In this document: one piece after another, positions 48,415-61,033 of the stretch | Position numbering within the stretch: the stretch's first letter is position 1 | Layout of the letters: each line of letters opens with the position of its first letter | Origin: Formicarius rufipectus | Taxonomy: Eukaryota > Chordata > Aves > Passeriformes > Formicariidae | Length of the DNA stretch: 64,000 nt | Assembly: GCA_013399695.1 (NCBI GenBank) | Contig: VXAU01000691.1 | Span: 774,992 to 838,991, forward strand | Direction of reading: 5' to 3' | Program-made: the position numbers and the translations under genes | Notes under the pieces: model-generated | Told to the model about the DNA's origin: nothing | Database searches by the model: none | Seen by the model: only the letters and a program-made list of their open reading frames with translations

Positions 48415-48729
48415 TCATGGAATCATTAAGGCTGGAAAAACCCTCTAAGATCAAGTCTAGCTGTTAACCCCAGAACCCCAGCACCCTCACAGTCACCACT
48501 AAACCATGTTCCCAACATCTCCACATCTTTTGAATGCTTCCTAGGATGGTGATTCCACCACTTCCCTGAGCAGTCTGTTCCAATGGTTGATGACCCTTCC
48601 AGTGAAGAACTTTATCCTTATATCTAATCTTAACGTCCCCTGGCATAACTTGAAGATATTTCTTCTCATCGTGTCACTAGTTATCTGGGAGAAGAAATTG
48701 AGCCCCACCTCACTACAACCTCCTTCCAT
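48415..48729 (-). mobile_element. CR1 3'-end fragment, different tail subfamily
   Basis: On the plus strand the copy opens TCATGGAATCATTAAGGCTG, the complement of a CR1 end of the ATCATTAAGGTTGG type. It continues with CCTCTAAGATCAAGTC, CATGTTCCCAACATCTCCAC, GATGGTGATTCCACCACTTC and CCTGGCATAACTTGAAG to about 48729. The tail words differ from those at 15.6 kb and at 24.6/28.4/34.9 kb, so a third CR1 subfamily is present. It is about 315 bp long and 5'-truncated. Confidence 0.92.
48541..48729 (-). pseudogene. CR1 ORF2 C-terminal remnant, truncated by a nonsense change
   Basis: A 62-codon frame reads CSEVGLNFFSQITSDTMRRN, then a degenerate stretch, then FFTGRVINHWNRLLREVVES followed by PS and a stop. 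The pattern is the CR1 ORF2 C-terminus. The stop at 48541-48543 falls where the family normally reads SLE, so the last 20 or so residues are lost to a TAG codon and later drift. It has no catalytic residues and is not a host gene. Confidence 0.82.
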
Positions 48730-51700
48730 TCAAATTCCAAATTCAAGACAGCAGCTCTCTCATGCCTTTTTGATTAATGCAGCATTACAAACCTTCAAAT
48801 TGCTTGATTTGCACTTTTTTGCACAGAGGCAAAACTCCACTTAAATTCTAACAGTCCCTCCCCTTCACACCACCACTTCCTGGGGGCTGACAGTGCTCAG
48901 GACACAAACAGTGTGAGGTGACCATGGAGCACATTTCTCCTGCCTTAGTGACATTTCTTATATAGGTGCTGATCAAAGAATAAGTGGCAGACTGTGTATC
49001 CCTATCCTACCTCCTTCTTTCATCAAATGAGTATAAATAAGAGATGACAACAAACATCTCTGCAGACATACCTGGGGAATTTTTAGATCAAGATCATTGT
49101 TTCTTTTCTTTATTATTTATGTGAGTAGAAACAGATTTTGATTGGGAGGGAACACTCTACAAAGACAACTATAGATTGACTAATGCAGGCTGTGATCTCC
49201 TGCATACCTTTTTTCTCTCTTCACATCCATTTTCATTTTAACAGTGATATCTGAGCCACAAGGACTGATTCACAACTTCAAGTGGCAGAACTCAGGCCAG
49301 CACTTCCTGCTCAAGCACTCGTATTTTGATGGTTAAAAGCCTTCAGGGTACATTCACCACTTTATATATTATATAGACTCATTCTAGAGCAAAGGCAAGA
49401 AAGCAGGACAATGGACATGTGCTCTGCTGAAAAGAGCTAATTTTCATGAGCTAATGAAGTGACTAGTGAATTATATTGCTTTGTGAAGTATTAATCACTC
49501 ATTTCTATTAAAATATTGAAGATATTACATAGTATATCATAAACTCTACACATTCAGTGATGCAGAAGCCTATGAAGAGAAATATAAATATAGAATTAAT
49601 GCAATCTGTGGTTTTTTCACTATTTTCAATGTACTTTTTTTTGCACATTCATTAAAAATTGGAGGGAGCTGTGGTTTGCCCACTGAGGTTGGTGTCCAGC
49701 CCTCAGTATGTCCTCGTCCCCAAACACACTTGGATCAGCACTGCTGCATTCCCATACAGCCCAGAGCTCAGTCTGCTCCTAATGCACCTCGAGAAAGAGA
49801 TGTTATATTCCCAGTGGCAGAGGCCCATTCTTTCCAGGGGATATCATCTTTTAAGAAAACACAAATGGACTGTGAAGCCCCACGTACTCCCAGTGAGAGC
49901 CAATTTTGCCTTTTCTGCTCAAGGTGTTTTTAGCAGCTCAACACAAGGGGAAATATCAATAGGTTCTTGGAGAATCAAAGCAACCTGTATATAACAATGT
50001 TTTTGTCTCTGAAGATATAGCCAATTGCTCTCTACTTTCTGAAATGCTTCTGTGTCTCCTATAGATTTCCCATACATTATTTTTCAGCCACTTCTACTAG
50101 ACAATGTAAAGCTTTCTTAGCACTGCAGTCAATAAATGAAAATATAAAAGTCTTTATTTACACTACCAGACAGGGGCTCTAATGCAGTCCTTGTAGTGCC
50201 ATACATCACAGGTCTATGGCTTTCCTTAGGGTTTATTCTCTCTCTGACACAACTACAAATGCAACTAAATCAAACCAAACACCTGGAGACTTTCCAGTCA
50301 TATTTTCCTACCCTAAATGAGTAGACATCTCTCCACCTGTTGTATTTCCAGTTGTACAACAGTAAGAGTTTTAAAGAACCGGGAGAAAAAGAAACAGTCA
50401 CACTGGTGACAATAATTTGTGCTGACATTTGACCTTTGGCATTTACAAAGAAGAAAAGAAAGAACACATTTTTAATTCCCCATATTTCTCAAATGGAAGG
50501 AAACTCTGTCTAATGAACTAAATACAAGTAACAGTAACCGGTTGCAAAAAATTTAGGATGAAATAGCCCTAAGCCTTTTGGGCAACATCTGAACTAGATC
50601 ATATAACAAATCATGTTCACAATTCAGATACTTAATATTTTATCTGTTTAAGAGGTTCCCCATGTCTTTTCTCTTTGCAACTGCAACAGCAATTACAAGT
50701 GCAATGAATATTGACACAACATGAAACCAAGCCATTTTTGCCTCACACTGCTTTTATATTTGCAATAGATATTGCATATTCACCACACTACCACTGTGGT
50801 GAATAACATTCCACCAACAAAAACGATATGATTGTGGACGAGGGGTGGCTAAAATGTCAAGCAGAAGTCCTCTGCAATAAGGACAGAGTCCTTGGATAAA
50901 AAAAAAGATGCACATGAAAGAGAAATATTATAGGAAGATGATGATAAAAATTTATTCTTTCAGCATCTGAAAACAAACTGCTCCACAGCTACTCATACAC
51001 CTGATTTTTCAGGAAAAGGCTCAGACACACCCGCAAGTGCCAAACACCTGTGAGATGTTTTACAGACACGAGGACACAGTGATGTTTTCAGGCACACACC
51101 AGCTCTGAAGGCAGATCTCACCTGGAGATTGCAAGGACAACTTACACCAAAGGACTGGGAGCCTTTGGTTTTGCACAGGGTACATTAATGCACAACCTAT
51201 TCGTGTGTAACTTTTCCTAATTTCTGCTAATAATTAGTGTTCTGAGATACATTAGGGATGAAATCAGTCGGGACACTTGATTTATGTATGTTGTTTCAGG
51301 GTAATTAATATAGTCTAGCAGGTACACACTGTAAAATAAAGAAGGGAATTTAAAAATAAGGAGAAATTTGGGTGAATTTCAGGAACATGAAATGCCTCTT
51401 TGCATGTAAGAAAAACTGAGTATCTTCTCAATTCCTGACACCTGTCAACCAGTAATTAGACCTCTTCAGGTGAACACTGAATTTTGAGACATGCTCTCAT
51501 ATTTACAACTTGCACAATTTTCCAGACCAATTTACAAGGGAAATGTGCTTGAAAATACAATGTAGCTTCATTCAACCTTCTCGCTCCTACTGCTAAGTCA
51601 TACACATTTATTTATTATGACTGGCCATGAGAGCAGAACACAAGAACCTGAGCACAGTTTCTCTACCACTCCCCAGCAAATTCCACCTGTTTTGTTTCTC

Positions 51701-52232
51701 TTTATGTTGAAAATGTACATAGTAACATTCTAAAGATGTGCTGATGATTTGACAGAAAAAAAAAATACTTAAATCATCAGAAAAATATCAAAACAAGAAG
51801 AGGGAAAAGTATATGATAAAGGAAACGGATACATGAATTTATATAAACTCACTCAGCAGCAACAAACAAAAAAATGTGCTTTAACAGAGCAACCGACACA
51901 TGAAAATCAGAGAAGTCTTCTGATGGAAATACAAAAGCAACATGGGATTTTTTTGCCATTGTCTCATTCATGTTGAGAAAGAGTAGGGCTTTGACCATAT
52001 CAGTTATGCAGGGTGAGGAATAAATACTCTTTGTAAAGCTTAATCATAAGCTGCCTTTGTCAGAAGTTGTGGGGTTTTTAACAATCAGAACCACAGTTCT
52101 GAAAGCAGATGAGCACATGGGTACTACCTGTGCAACTTTAGCAGCCTTCTAACAGCATCACTTGTCAGATGTGGAGGAGGATCAACTCCTCTTCCACAAG
52201 TAGCGTAAGGATGACACCATATTTACAGTGTT
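48730..52232. other. 3.5 kb of AT-rich unique DNA, no gene seen
   Basis: No gene is supported. The longest frame, 49659-49994 on the plus strand (111 codons), has no recognisable domain and overlaps another frame. The rest is AT-rich with short A-runs. No interspersed repeat was recognised. Confidence 0.55.
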
Positions 52233-52360
52233 AAAATAAACACAACAAAAAAAATAAAACAAACAAACAAAAACCCAAACAAAACCCCCAGCCAAACAAA
52301 AAACCAACCAACCAAATAAAAAAACCCAAACCAAACCAAAAAAACACCCCAGAAAACCAA
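52233..52360. repeat. A/C-rich low-complexity tract
   Basis: About 130 bases of A-runs with C-runs of 2-5 (AAACCC, CCAACCAACC, CCAAACCAAACC and similar). It is continuous and ungapped, unlike the tracts at 11.7 and 54.2 kb. Confidence 0.9.
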
Positions 52361-54211
52361 GATTTAAAAATAAAAGATATTAAGAAATAATTCATTTATA
52401 CAACAGATTTTTTGCCTGAAGTGACTGATAGCTTTGAGCAGGAGGATCCAACCTCCCAGCCTATCTTCTATCCCTGTGACCATGGTTGTCCTCTATTGCT
52501 GTGACCTTTCAGCATTGCTTTCATATAATTATATCTTTTAGATAAGAATCATTCCCAATGGCTGCCACAAACAAAAAGATAGATTTTCTGTAAGCCTTTG
52601 TCTTCTTTTCTGAAATTTTGCCAGCACTGCACCCTCCAAGATTTCAATTTCCTTCCTGTCAGCAGCACTTTTCTCAGGATCCATATTTTTTGGCTACTGA
52701 AAATAAAAAATAAAAAAAAAAATGGGGGGGCACTTTTCACCAGTTATACCTGGACAATTCAAGTTTCCCGATTGTTTTCCATGGGAATTTTAAGAATCTT
52801 CTAAAAATGATGCATTTAACTGACAAGCAGGACAAGATAGCAAATAGTGTGGAAGAGCTTTTGTTGAACCCTGAATAGTCGTATTCATTGACTCTACAGT
52901 TCAATAACTGTGACGCTTTGCATCTTATTTTGATAAATGAAATACACATTTTTTGACACCTTCACATAATCTTTGCAATACTTTGTTGCTTCCAAATTGG
53001 TGGTTGTGGGGAGATGCTGTTTCATTGTTACAGCTGAGATCTGTTCAAGGATTTGAGTGGTCAATGAGTTGCACTGTATAAGGTCACCCCCTTATCCCAT
53101 TTCACTTCCCCTGCCACACAAAGGAGGGGCTGCAAACTGAACACATTCTTGGCTTATACATTCCTATGAGCCCCTCACTTGCTGTGATGACAGAAATTAC
53201 TGTTATCATAGATATATATATATATTTAGACACAGGCCATCAAAATGTATACACATGGATGAAATAATAAGAAACAATATTTCTATAAATAGTTACCAAA
53301 GTAATCTCCAGCAGCTCCTGCTACTCTGTTATCTTCCAATAATTTAATGGGGCAATATCCTGATACATAAATCCACCATTTGTAATGGCCAAAGACAATT
53401 TCCTCTCCTTAGTGTGTTGCAGCTTTTTGCCTGTAAATCTTGCCATCTTGTGCAACTTCTGAATCATCTTGTCTTTGATACTTTGACCAAAAGCTCAATT
53501 ACTGTCTCCCTGCTGCATTCCCTCTTGTTTACAAGTGCTGCTGGTTGAATATTGCACACAAATTCCACTTTCTAAAGGCACTTTCCAGGTTGGGAGTCCA
53601 TGCCATCCCAGGAATAAAGCCAGTCAGAGCTATTTGCCACTTCATAAGGGTTGAGAAGTTCCAGAACTGCAGCTCAGATCCAGCTGCCAGTCAGCTACAA
53701 TTGCTGAATATGGTACTTGTAGCTGGACTGAAGACCCATAAAGTATACATAGATGTTTGTATTTCTGAATTTGTGCTAAATATGTGTTTCCATAATCCAG
53801 ATGGGTTTTTCTGAAGACCTAACAAAGGATACTTCAGACAGAGTTGTAGCATTCATCTCCTAATTGTTTTGCAGACAAGAATAAAAAGTCAAAGAGGTGC
53901 TTTGGAAGAAAATTCCTGAAAACGTGCCAGCAACTCCAAAGAAACTGTCATTCATCAGTGCATCTACAAGGATCAAAAAAAGTAAAGCTTCTGAACCTCC
54001 TCCAGCCACCCAAAGGAATCTTACTGACAGTTTCCCTGCATCCTGCACACTGTTCCCTGCAGTTCAAACCTACACATCTACACTCCCTTGGTTATTTCAG
54101 CTTCCGCCCTGCCTTGGCTCTGAGGCTGCTCCACTGCTCAACTCCAAGGCTGAGCTTCAATGAATTTACGGTCTTTTTCAAAGAACTCTGTCTGCGCCTT
54201 CTAGTTTATGG
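52361..54211. other. AT-rich DNA with a short AT repeat and a MEF2-type site
   Basis: No gene is supported. A 14-bp alternating AT run lies at 53212-53225. CTATAAATAG at 53283-53292 is an exact match to the MEF2 consensus, 57 bp further on. The plus-strand frame 53958-54305 (115 codons) runs into the assembly gap and is not meaningful. Confidence 0.5.
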
Positions 54212-54299
54212 GGAAAAAAAACCAACCAACCAATCAAAAACTAAAAAAAAAAAAAAAAAANNNNNNNNNNNNNNNNNNNNNNNNNNNNNNNNNNNNNNN
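54212..54299. repeat. A-rich tract ending in an assembly gap (39 N)
   Basis: An A-run, CCAACCAACC-type units and a pure A-run of 18 lead straight into 39 undetermined bases (54261-54299). The sequence after the gap is unique. This is the second gap of the window to fall in an A-rich tract. Confidence 0.95.
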
Positions 54300-57200
54300 C
54301 TCTGACCTTATTAGGGCTCTGAATTACCTTCAGCTGTTGCTTAAAGGAGGCTGGCTGTATCCTCTTTCAAGTCAATCCCACTCTCAATTACAGGCAGCAG
54401 AATAATCCACTTCCTAAACATTTCCCTGTAATTTGCATCTTTCCACACAGATAAAAACATTTTGAGTTGTGCTCTTTCAAGTAAGTAATTTCAAATTTAT
54501 GTTCTTCAGAAACCAAACAATTCCACATCAGCTCCAAAACCGCTTCCAATAATCTCATGCAGCACGTATTTACCTTCCTTTAGCACTAACCCCCCACTCT
54601 TCCCACAATCAAACTGATTCTGTATTTTGAGATACTTCTCCACCGCTGTTCCCTTTTTAGTCTCCTATTGTCAGCAACGTCCCTGTATAAATAAAATCCT
54701 GCCCTGGGCATGGAGATCTGGAAATTCACAGCTAATTGCTACGTTATTAATTGCTAAGTCAACCAGTGGCAACAGGGAATCCAAGTGCTGCCTCTGGAGG
54801 GCCAAAAGGATTGCCAGAGAGGTAACTTCTTCTATCAGCTGCTCTGTGCTCTTTCCTTCTTTCTGGAAATGCGGTCTGTGTTGTTTCCCTGAAAACGTGC
54901 AAGCAGCAATAGTGAGAATACAAAGACACCCTATGGAATGGACTCAGAGAAGAACACTCTAATTAGATTATGTCACCAGCCTTGCTTAGTAATGACTATT
55001 GAAGGCACAGGAGAAGAGTGCTACAAGTATAATTATAGTACCTGACAGACCAACAAATTAAGTACTAGATACCTCCAAATTCATCGAGCTTTTCTTTTCC
55101 TGTCTTTCTCCTGATGCAATATTTAAAATGCTTCACACAGATTCATGCATGTGCAGCATGACAATTGATTGGCATGAGGTGATTTGTTTTCCTGAGTGGT
55201 GCTGGTATGATCCTCACTCCCAGTCTTTTATTGATCCTTGAAACAAATATCCTCCTGTACTGGTTTCATTAGACAGGCTCTGTCTTGTTAATTACCTCTC
55301 ACTCAAATCTTTTGGTGTTTCATTAAAGTGAACAAATTGAAAGAATTAAATAAACAATCCATGTCAGCTGCCACTGTGCCATTCTTGTTCCTGGTCTTTA
55401 ATTCCCCAGAATGCCAATAAGGAAAGGTTTCCCTTACAACTTCCTCCCCTCCCCCTTCTCATTTCCCTTTTTTTTTTTTTAGTATTTCTGACATGAAGTC
55501 ACAACAAAGTGGTGCAATGCACCATAAGAATTGACTAAATCAAGTTGGAAAATAGTCTGAAAGACTTGGCTGACTACATCTCAAATCCTTTTGGACTTTA
55601 GGGAGGGTTCTTCTACATCACTGCTGATACATACAGTTTCATCAGCTTCTCTGCAATGGATCAAAAGGAGTTGCTTTCCTCTATGCACAAGAGGGAGACT
55701 GAAGGACTAAACAGCAGAAATAATTTGTATGGAGATTTCCAAAATGAGTCATATTAAATTGCTCTGATAAAAACATCTGAAAATTGGTTTTGCAAGGAAA
55801 AAAAAACCTTTTTTTCCTTTACAAAGAAAATAAGCATTTTTTTTTTCTTCCTGATAGATAAAATCGGGGGGGTAAAAAAAGGGGAGGGGAAATAAAAAAA
55901 TTGCTTATTCTCTACACCGGGTATAATTGATTTTAGAAGGCTGTAGAACACCAGACATTGGAATTAGAGAACATTCCCTATAGTCAGGAATACCTAATAA
56001 AAGCTCAAGATTCAAGATGATTAAGAATAGCCAGGGCACTTTTTTTATTAATGAATCCTTTACTCTGTGTGTTCTCAGGCTCTTGGAACTGCCTGTGTCT
56101 CCCTAAGCATATTTAGCAGCTTTATCAGTATTAAGGTAATGATTCCCACTCCACTTTCCTTGTTCCTTCATGCAGTCACCAACAGATTTCCTTACGACCT
56201 GCAGTGAGCCACCAGGACAATGGAAAGCAGAGGAATTCAGAGGGAGCTGCTATTTTTCACAGTTTTCCCAAACCCAAAACCATCTGAAAATAATTCAGCT
56301 GCTACTTAAGTACCTTTTTTCCTGTTCTTTTCACTTCTTCACTACCTTGCCTTCCCCAGGACACCACCTTTGCTAAAGAAACCCTTGACCTCCTAGAGCT
56401 AAGCTGGAAGAAATAATGGACCAGTAGGGGACCAGTGGCCAAAACTCCACTTTCTTTTTGCAGATAGTCACATTCAATATCATATTTACACTAAAGAAAG
56501 TGAGAGGCTATAATCTTAAAGTGGGAACCAGACAGATTTTTTTGACATCTTGAAGCGGATTGTGACTATCTCAAACCTATGCTTTTGCACTGGGGGGCTT
56601 GGGGAGAGGCACTATTCTTCAGCAAAAAACTGTTCATTTTCAGGAGGATAAAGCACAAACTCAGAAATTGCTCTGATGAGCACCACTATCAGCTGAAAAG
56701 TGCAAGAATTAACAGCAATATTAAAACACATTTAAATGAACTGGAAGCCAAAGGAGCACAGCCACAAAGTGAGGTTGAAAATACTAATTTATCACCTTCC
56801 CTTCCTCCTCTATTCCCCTTTCACTCCCTTTTCTCTTCAGTTTTCTATCTTCTGCTCATCTTTATCTGAAAGGGACCTATCAGCTATTATGTGGCTGACT
56901 GGTAGTGATGAGACTGCCAAAATGTGACAGCCTTATCTCCAGCACAGCCCTGCAAATTGCCAACCATTGATCCAGCAGCCTGTGCCAGCTGATCAGTGCA
57001 AAGCTGTTTGGATTTCTTTTCTTCTGGGGAAGAAATGAACTTCTCTGCCAGCAGCCACCATCCTGCCAGGGCTGTTCCCCAGCCAAACAAAGGACCTGGA
57101 AATTGGAATTTAGTTAGATGAATTAACGTGACATCCCTTTCTCCTCCCATGATTTTTGCTGCATTATGGATGTTGCATCCCATTCTGAAACGTGAGGAAA

Positions 57201-57523
57201 AACAATGCAATTGATTATAATCAATTCCTCCTCAGGTTTTATGTAAGTAGATGTCTTCCAGGTACAGAGCTGAGCACTGCCAGATCTCTATAAAATTACA
57301 CCACAGGAGCTTTTCAGAGTAGTCTTCCTCCATTATTACAATCAAACATCACAACTGAAGAAATTTCAGTTAGTTATGTCCCACTGTGAGAAGGAATAAT
57401 ATTTTACTTTGTTTCTTCTCCCCAAATGATGTCCTTGTGGGATCATTTGAAAATCTCTATTTACCTCTTGAAAAAGAAAGAGGAAAAAAATTAATCATAA
57501 ACAGGTGATCTCATAGTTCTGTG
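54300..57523. other. 3.2 kb of AT-rich unique DNA, no gene seen
   Basis: No gene is supported. The plus-strand frame 54627-54962 (111 codons) and the minus-strand frame 56887-57210 (107 codons) match nothing I recognise. A T13 run lies at 55468-55480 and a guanine-rich spot at 55866-55889 is listed separately. Confidence 0.55.
55866..55889 (+). other. candidate G-quadruplex motif
   Basis: On the plus strand a run of seven G (55866-55872) is followed by an eight-base T/A loop, four G, one A and four G. Splitting the first run gives four G-tracts of at least three with loops of 1, 8 and 1 bases, which fits a loose G-quadruplex pattern. It is an isolated G-rich spot in AT-rich DNA. Confidence 0.5.
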
Positions 57524-57557
57524 GGGGGTTTTTTTGTTTGTTTTTTGGGTTTTTTTT
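57524..57557. repeat. G/T-rich low-complexity tract
   Basis: A G-run followed by T-runs with GTTTG and TTTGGGTTT units, the same composition as the minus strand of the A/C tracts. It is short and imperfect. Confidence 0.75.
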
Positions 57558-60500
57558 ACCCCTGTATTCTACAGCTGATGTACACTCATCCTCAGTCTCT
57601 AGCAGCTTTACAGAAATAAAGAATATGTGTATGCTTCAACACACAGAGCAGGTTAGATGCAACCAGGAGAGATCAAGGATATCACTTTCTTGGCTAACTC
57701 ATTAAAAATGGGGCATTTCCTTCTTTCTCTCTTACTCTCTTCCTAAGTGGAAAAAAGAAAAATTGTAATTATTTCATCTCTCTTTACAGCAGATCACTTA
57801 TTTAAACTGAAAGGTCTCATATTTTTTTTTTTTTGTCTTTTCTTTTCCTGAAGCATTTCTGAGTCATCTTTCAGAAGTTTCTCATTTTATAACCATCATT
57901 TCCTTTTCTAAGTATTTCTCAGCTTAGCTAAACTTCCTGCAGAGGTGTGCTTTCCTGGGCTTTGGTTTTACCTCCTCAGACACTTTCAGATCATTTTCTA
58001 TTTCATCCTGAATTCCTGAAATATTTTATGGCACTTTTGATGGACTTTAATAGACTACTATAAAGTCAGAATATTTATCAACCTCCAGCCTGTGTTGCAA
58101 AATTAGCAGGGTACTCATTGAGCCCTTTCTGCCTTCACAAATCAGAGTTGAGCATGTCAGGAAACCCATCCCTTCCTTCCACTTACAAAAGATTTGTTGC
58201 CACTTCACCCAAGATGAAGCATTTCACATTGATGGACATCTTCTGGCTCCAGGCAAGGCTGAATCTGTGGAGCCAGCTCCAAATTGTAACTTCAGAAAGG
58301 AACTCACACCTCTCATTACATCAGAGAAAGATGTAAAATATTCATGCTGGCAGCTGAGCTCCTCTGAGGAAACAGGCTTTGTCACACTTTGTAACACTTC
58401 CTCCTGCCTGCCACGGTCCCTTTGCTGAGCTTCAGTGTGTGGGATAAAACAGAGGGGACACAGGCAGTCAGCAGGCCATGGGCAACCATTCACTAACTTC
58501 ACCACAGCAAACACAAAGCTCTATTCCAGTCCTGAAGGATATTTAAATGTTGTTGTTTTGTTTTTTTTTTTTTTTTTTAAATCCAGATTCCTCTATGCAG
58601 ATCGGGATGAGATCTCACTCCTGTCCTTCTGGCAAGAATGTATTTAGCATTACTGCAGTATTGGTTTTAATTCCCCTTTTAGATGTTCCTTTTGATGTCC
58701 CCTTTGAGTGTAAAGTTATCCTTATACTTGGAAAAACACACAAAAATATCAGGATGCTGTACCAATAAAAAAAAACCCCAAACACTTGAATGAAAAGCCG
58801 TGCAGAAGAATGAATAACTCAAAGATTAGTGCAACAATTAGCCGACAAGCTAACTCATACTGGTAACACATGAAGGAAATAACTCTGCTTCCCTTCACTT
58901 CCCTCCAGTGAGAAGTACAGGCTGTAAAATCTGCTGCAATTGTAGGAGTTATATTCCATATTCTGCTTGAATGCTCAACAGAAAAAAACATCATCCACAT
59001 CTAAATAAAGCACTTACGAAGGACTTCACTGAAAGCACATGAGTAGCTGAAATTAGAGTATCTAGTTAGGCAAACTTCAATGGACATTTAAGTGCTAACT
59101 GAGATTAACATAATTTTACTAACTTCTCATCTTGGTATATCCTTCTGGATATTGGAGGAGCATCAGTTTATAGTTCCATGGGAATACGAAGTTTGGAATC
59201 ATTGCAACTCTTTTAATTTCTTATTGGGACTTGATTTGCTGACTGCAGATGTGATGGGGTTTAACTGCAGCCTGTGCTTGAGGGTTCCTCAATCAGAGTA
59301 AATTACAACAGTTTTCTTCCACTTTCTTTCTACTGCTTCTTGCACTGGTTTCAGTCATGCAAAGGTATTTTAGCCACCCAGAGAACTCTTACTGAAATAA
59401 AAAGTCACTGACTCACGAGAAGCAATTTGCCAAAGGGAAAACTGAGACCCAGTGGCAGAGAGAGAGAAGAGCAGCAGAACCAGAGCCACCATTTCACAAG
59501 CTAATGGCCTATTGACAAAAGCAGGCAATCCCAATTAGCAGGAAATTACATAAACAGACAAATGTGCAATTGAGAATTCAAGACTGTGTTCATCCACTCC
59601 CTACTTATAAAATTACGATTGTTGAAAGCCGGGGCCAGGAAATTTCAAAAATCATATATCACATACACCATCTTGTGCTTCTCATTCATTGGAAAGCCTT
59701 GCAGAACCTTATTATACCAATTATTTAACAAAACAACAAGACAATTAGAAAAATAAATTAAAATCATGGCAAGTGAGCTTCAGACATGAGTGAGGATGTC
59801 ATCAATCCATGACTTTTTCATAAAGAAACAGAAAAATTATTCATTTAGTGTAACTTTTAATGATCTTATACTTGAGAAAAAAAAAATAGTGAGACAGACT
59901 AGAAAGAGCAGAGCTGTGCAACGGCAACACACCTTTCTGCACATTTCAGCATCATTCCTGGGGTCTCACCAAAGCCTAACAATCCCCATCTCTCATACTG
60001 CAGCAAAGGAAGCTGCTCAAAGTTTATGCTGCTTCTCAGGGTCCTTCTACATCCCTAATACTCATCTCACCCACTCACCAGGTTTGAAGTCATCCACAAG
60101 CCAACAGACCACCACACTTCACACCACACCACCATGCTATTTCATGTCCTGGCAAAGGCAGGAATGAGATTATTGTCCTACTATCACCTCCCACTGTCAT
60201 GTCCAGAGTCCTGAAACCTGTTTCTATCTGGAGCCTTGATCCCAATCAGTTCTGTAGCCTGAAAGCCAGGAATCATTACTAAGTAAAGATATCTACTGAG
60301 TTTCCCTGCTATTACAGGACCAGAATAAACAGAAGTATAGAAATAATCTTTAAATCACCTTATTTGCATGTGCACAAAACCCCCCAAACATTTCTATCCC
60401 ATTTTAAGAAAATGGGATGGGAACTACCCATAACTCCACAGGTTCTTTGCACCTTTAACCACAATGTTATCCTGTCCGTAGCCCCAGGTAACTTTATAGT

Positions 60501-61018
60501 TTCCTGTTCTTGCCGTGACTCTTCCTCTCAAGGATGAACACAGACATAGTCTGAACTTTGAAAACATACACCTACACAAATACATAGAAGCCTGGTGGCT
60601 TTGTGAATTCAGTCCCAAAACTGACATTATGATAAGATTTTTAATTAGTTTGGCACTGGCATATCTATCTTTTTACTCATCACACCCAGGAGCTCCTGAT
60701 GAAGCACTGGGAGCACAGATAACTCTCGAGGTTCTCCAGTGGGCTCCCAGCACAGCCCATTGCAAGAATAGAGCTGATCTCCATGACAAGATCCTATGAC
60801 CAGGACATGGAAGATAACTGTACTGAGGTCACGAGCCTGGGCTGCTCCTCAAACAGCCAGTGAATCCTTCAGGCTGCAGGTGAGCAAAGAGAGAGATTCA
60901 AGCAGCTAAAAGCAGCGCTGGGTTCTGTATGGCAAAGTCAACCTGCGAGCAATAGGTCCTGCTCACAGTGTAGCACTGTGCTGCTGAATAAAATGGGGAT
61001 TTATTTGTCCTTTTACAG

Positions 61019-61033
61019 GCTCAGAGGAAGGAG
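61019..61033 (+). other. possible 15-nt microexon, unproven
   Basis: A T-rich acceptor (TTTGTCCTTTTACAG ending at 61018) and a consensus donor (GAG then GTGAGT from 61034) enclose only 15 bases, GCTCAGAGGAAGGAG. The length is a multiple of three and the sequence is purine-rich, as neuronal microexons often are. Read from its first base it gives AQRKE. The UGC words that usually lie close to regulated microexon acceptors are seen only about 40 bases upstream. A chance pairing of two good splice words is quite possible. Confidence 0.15.
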
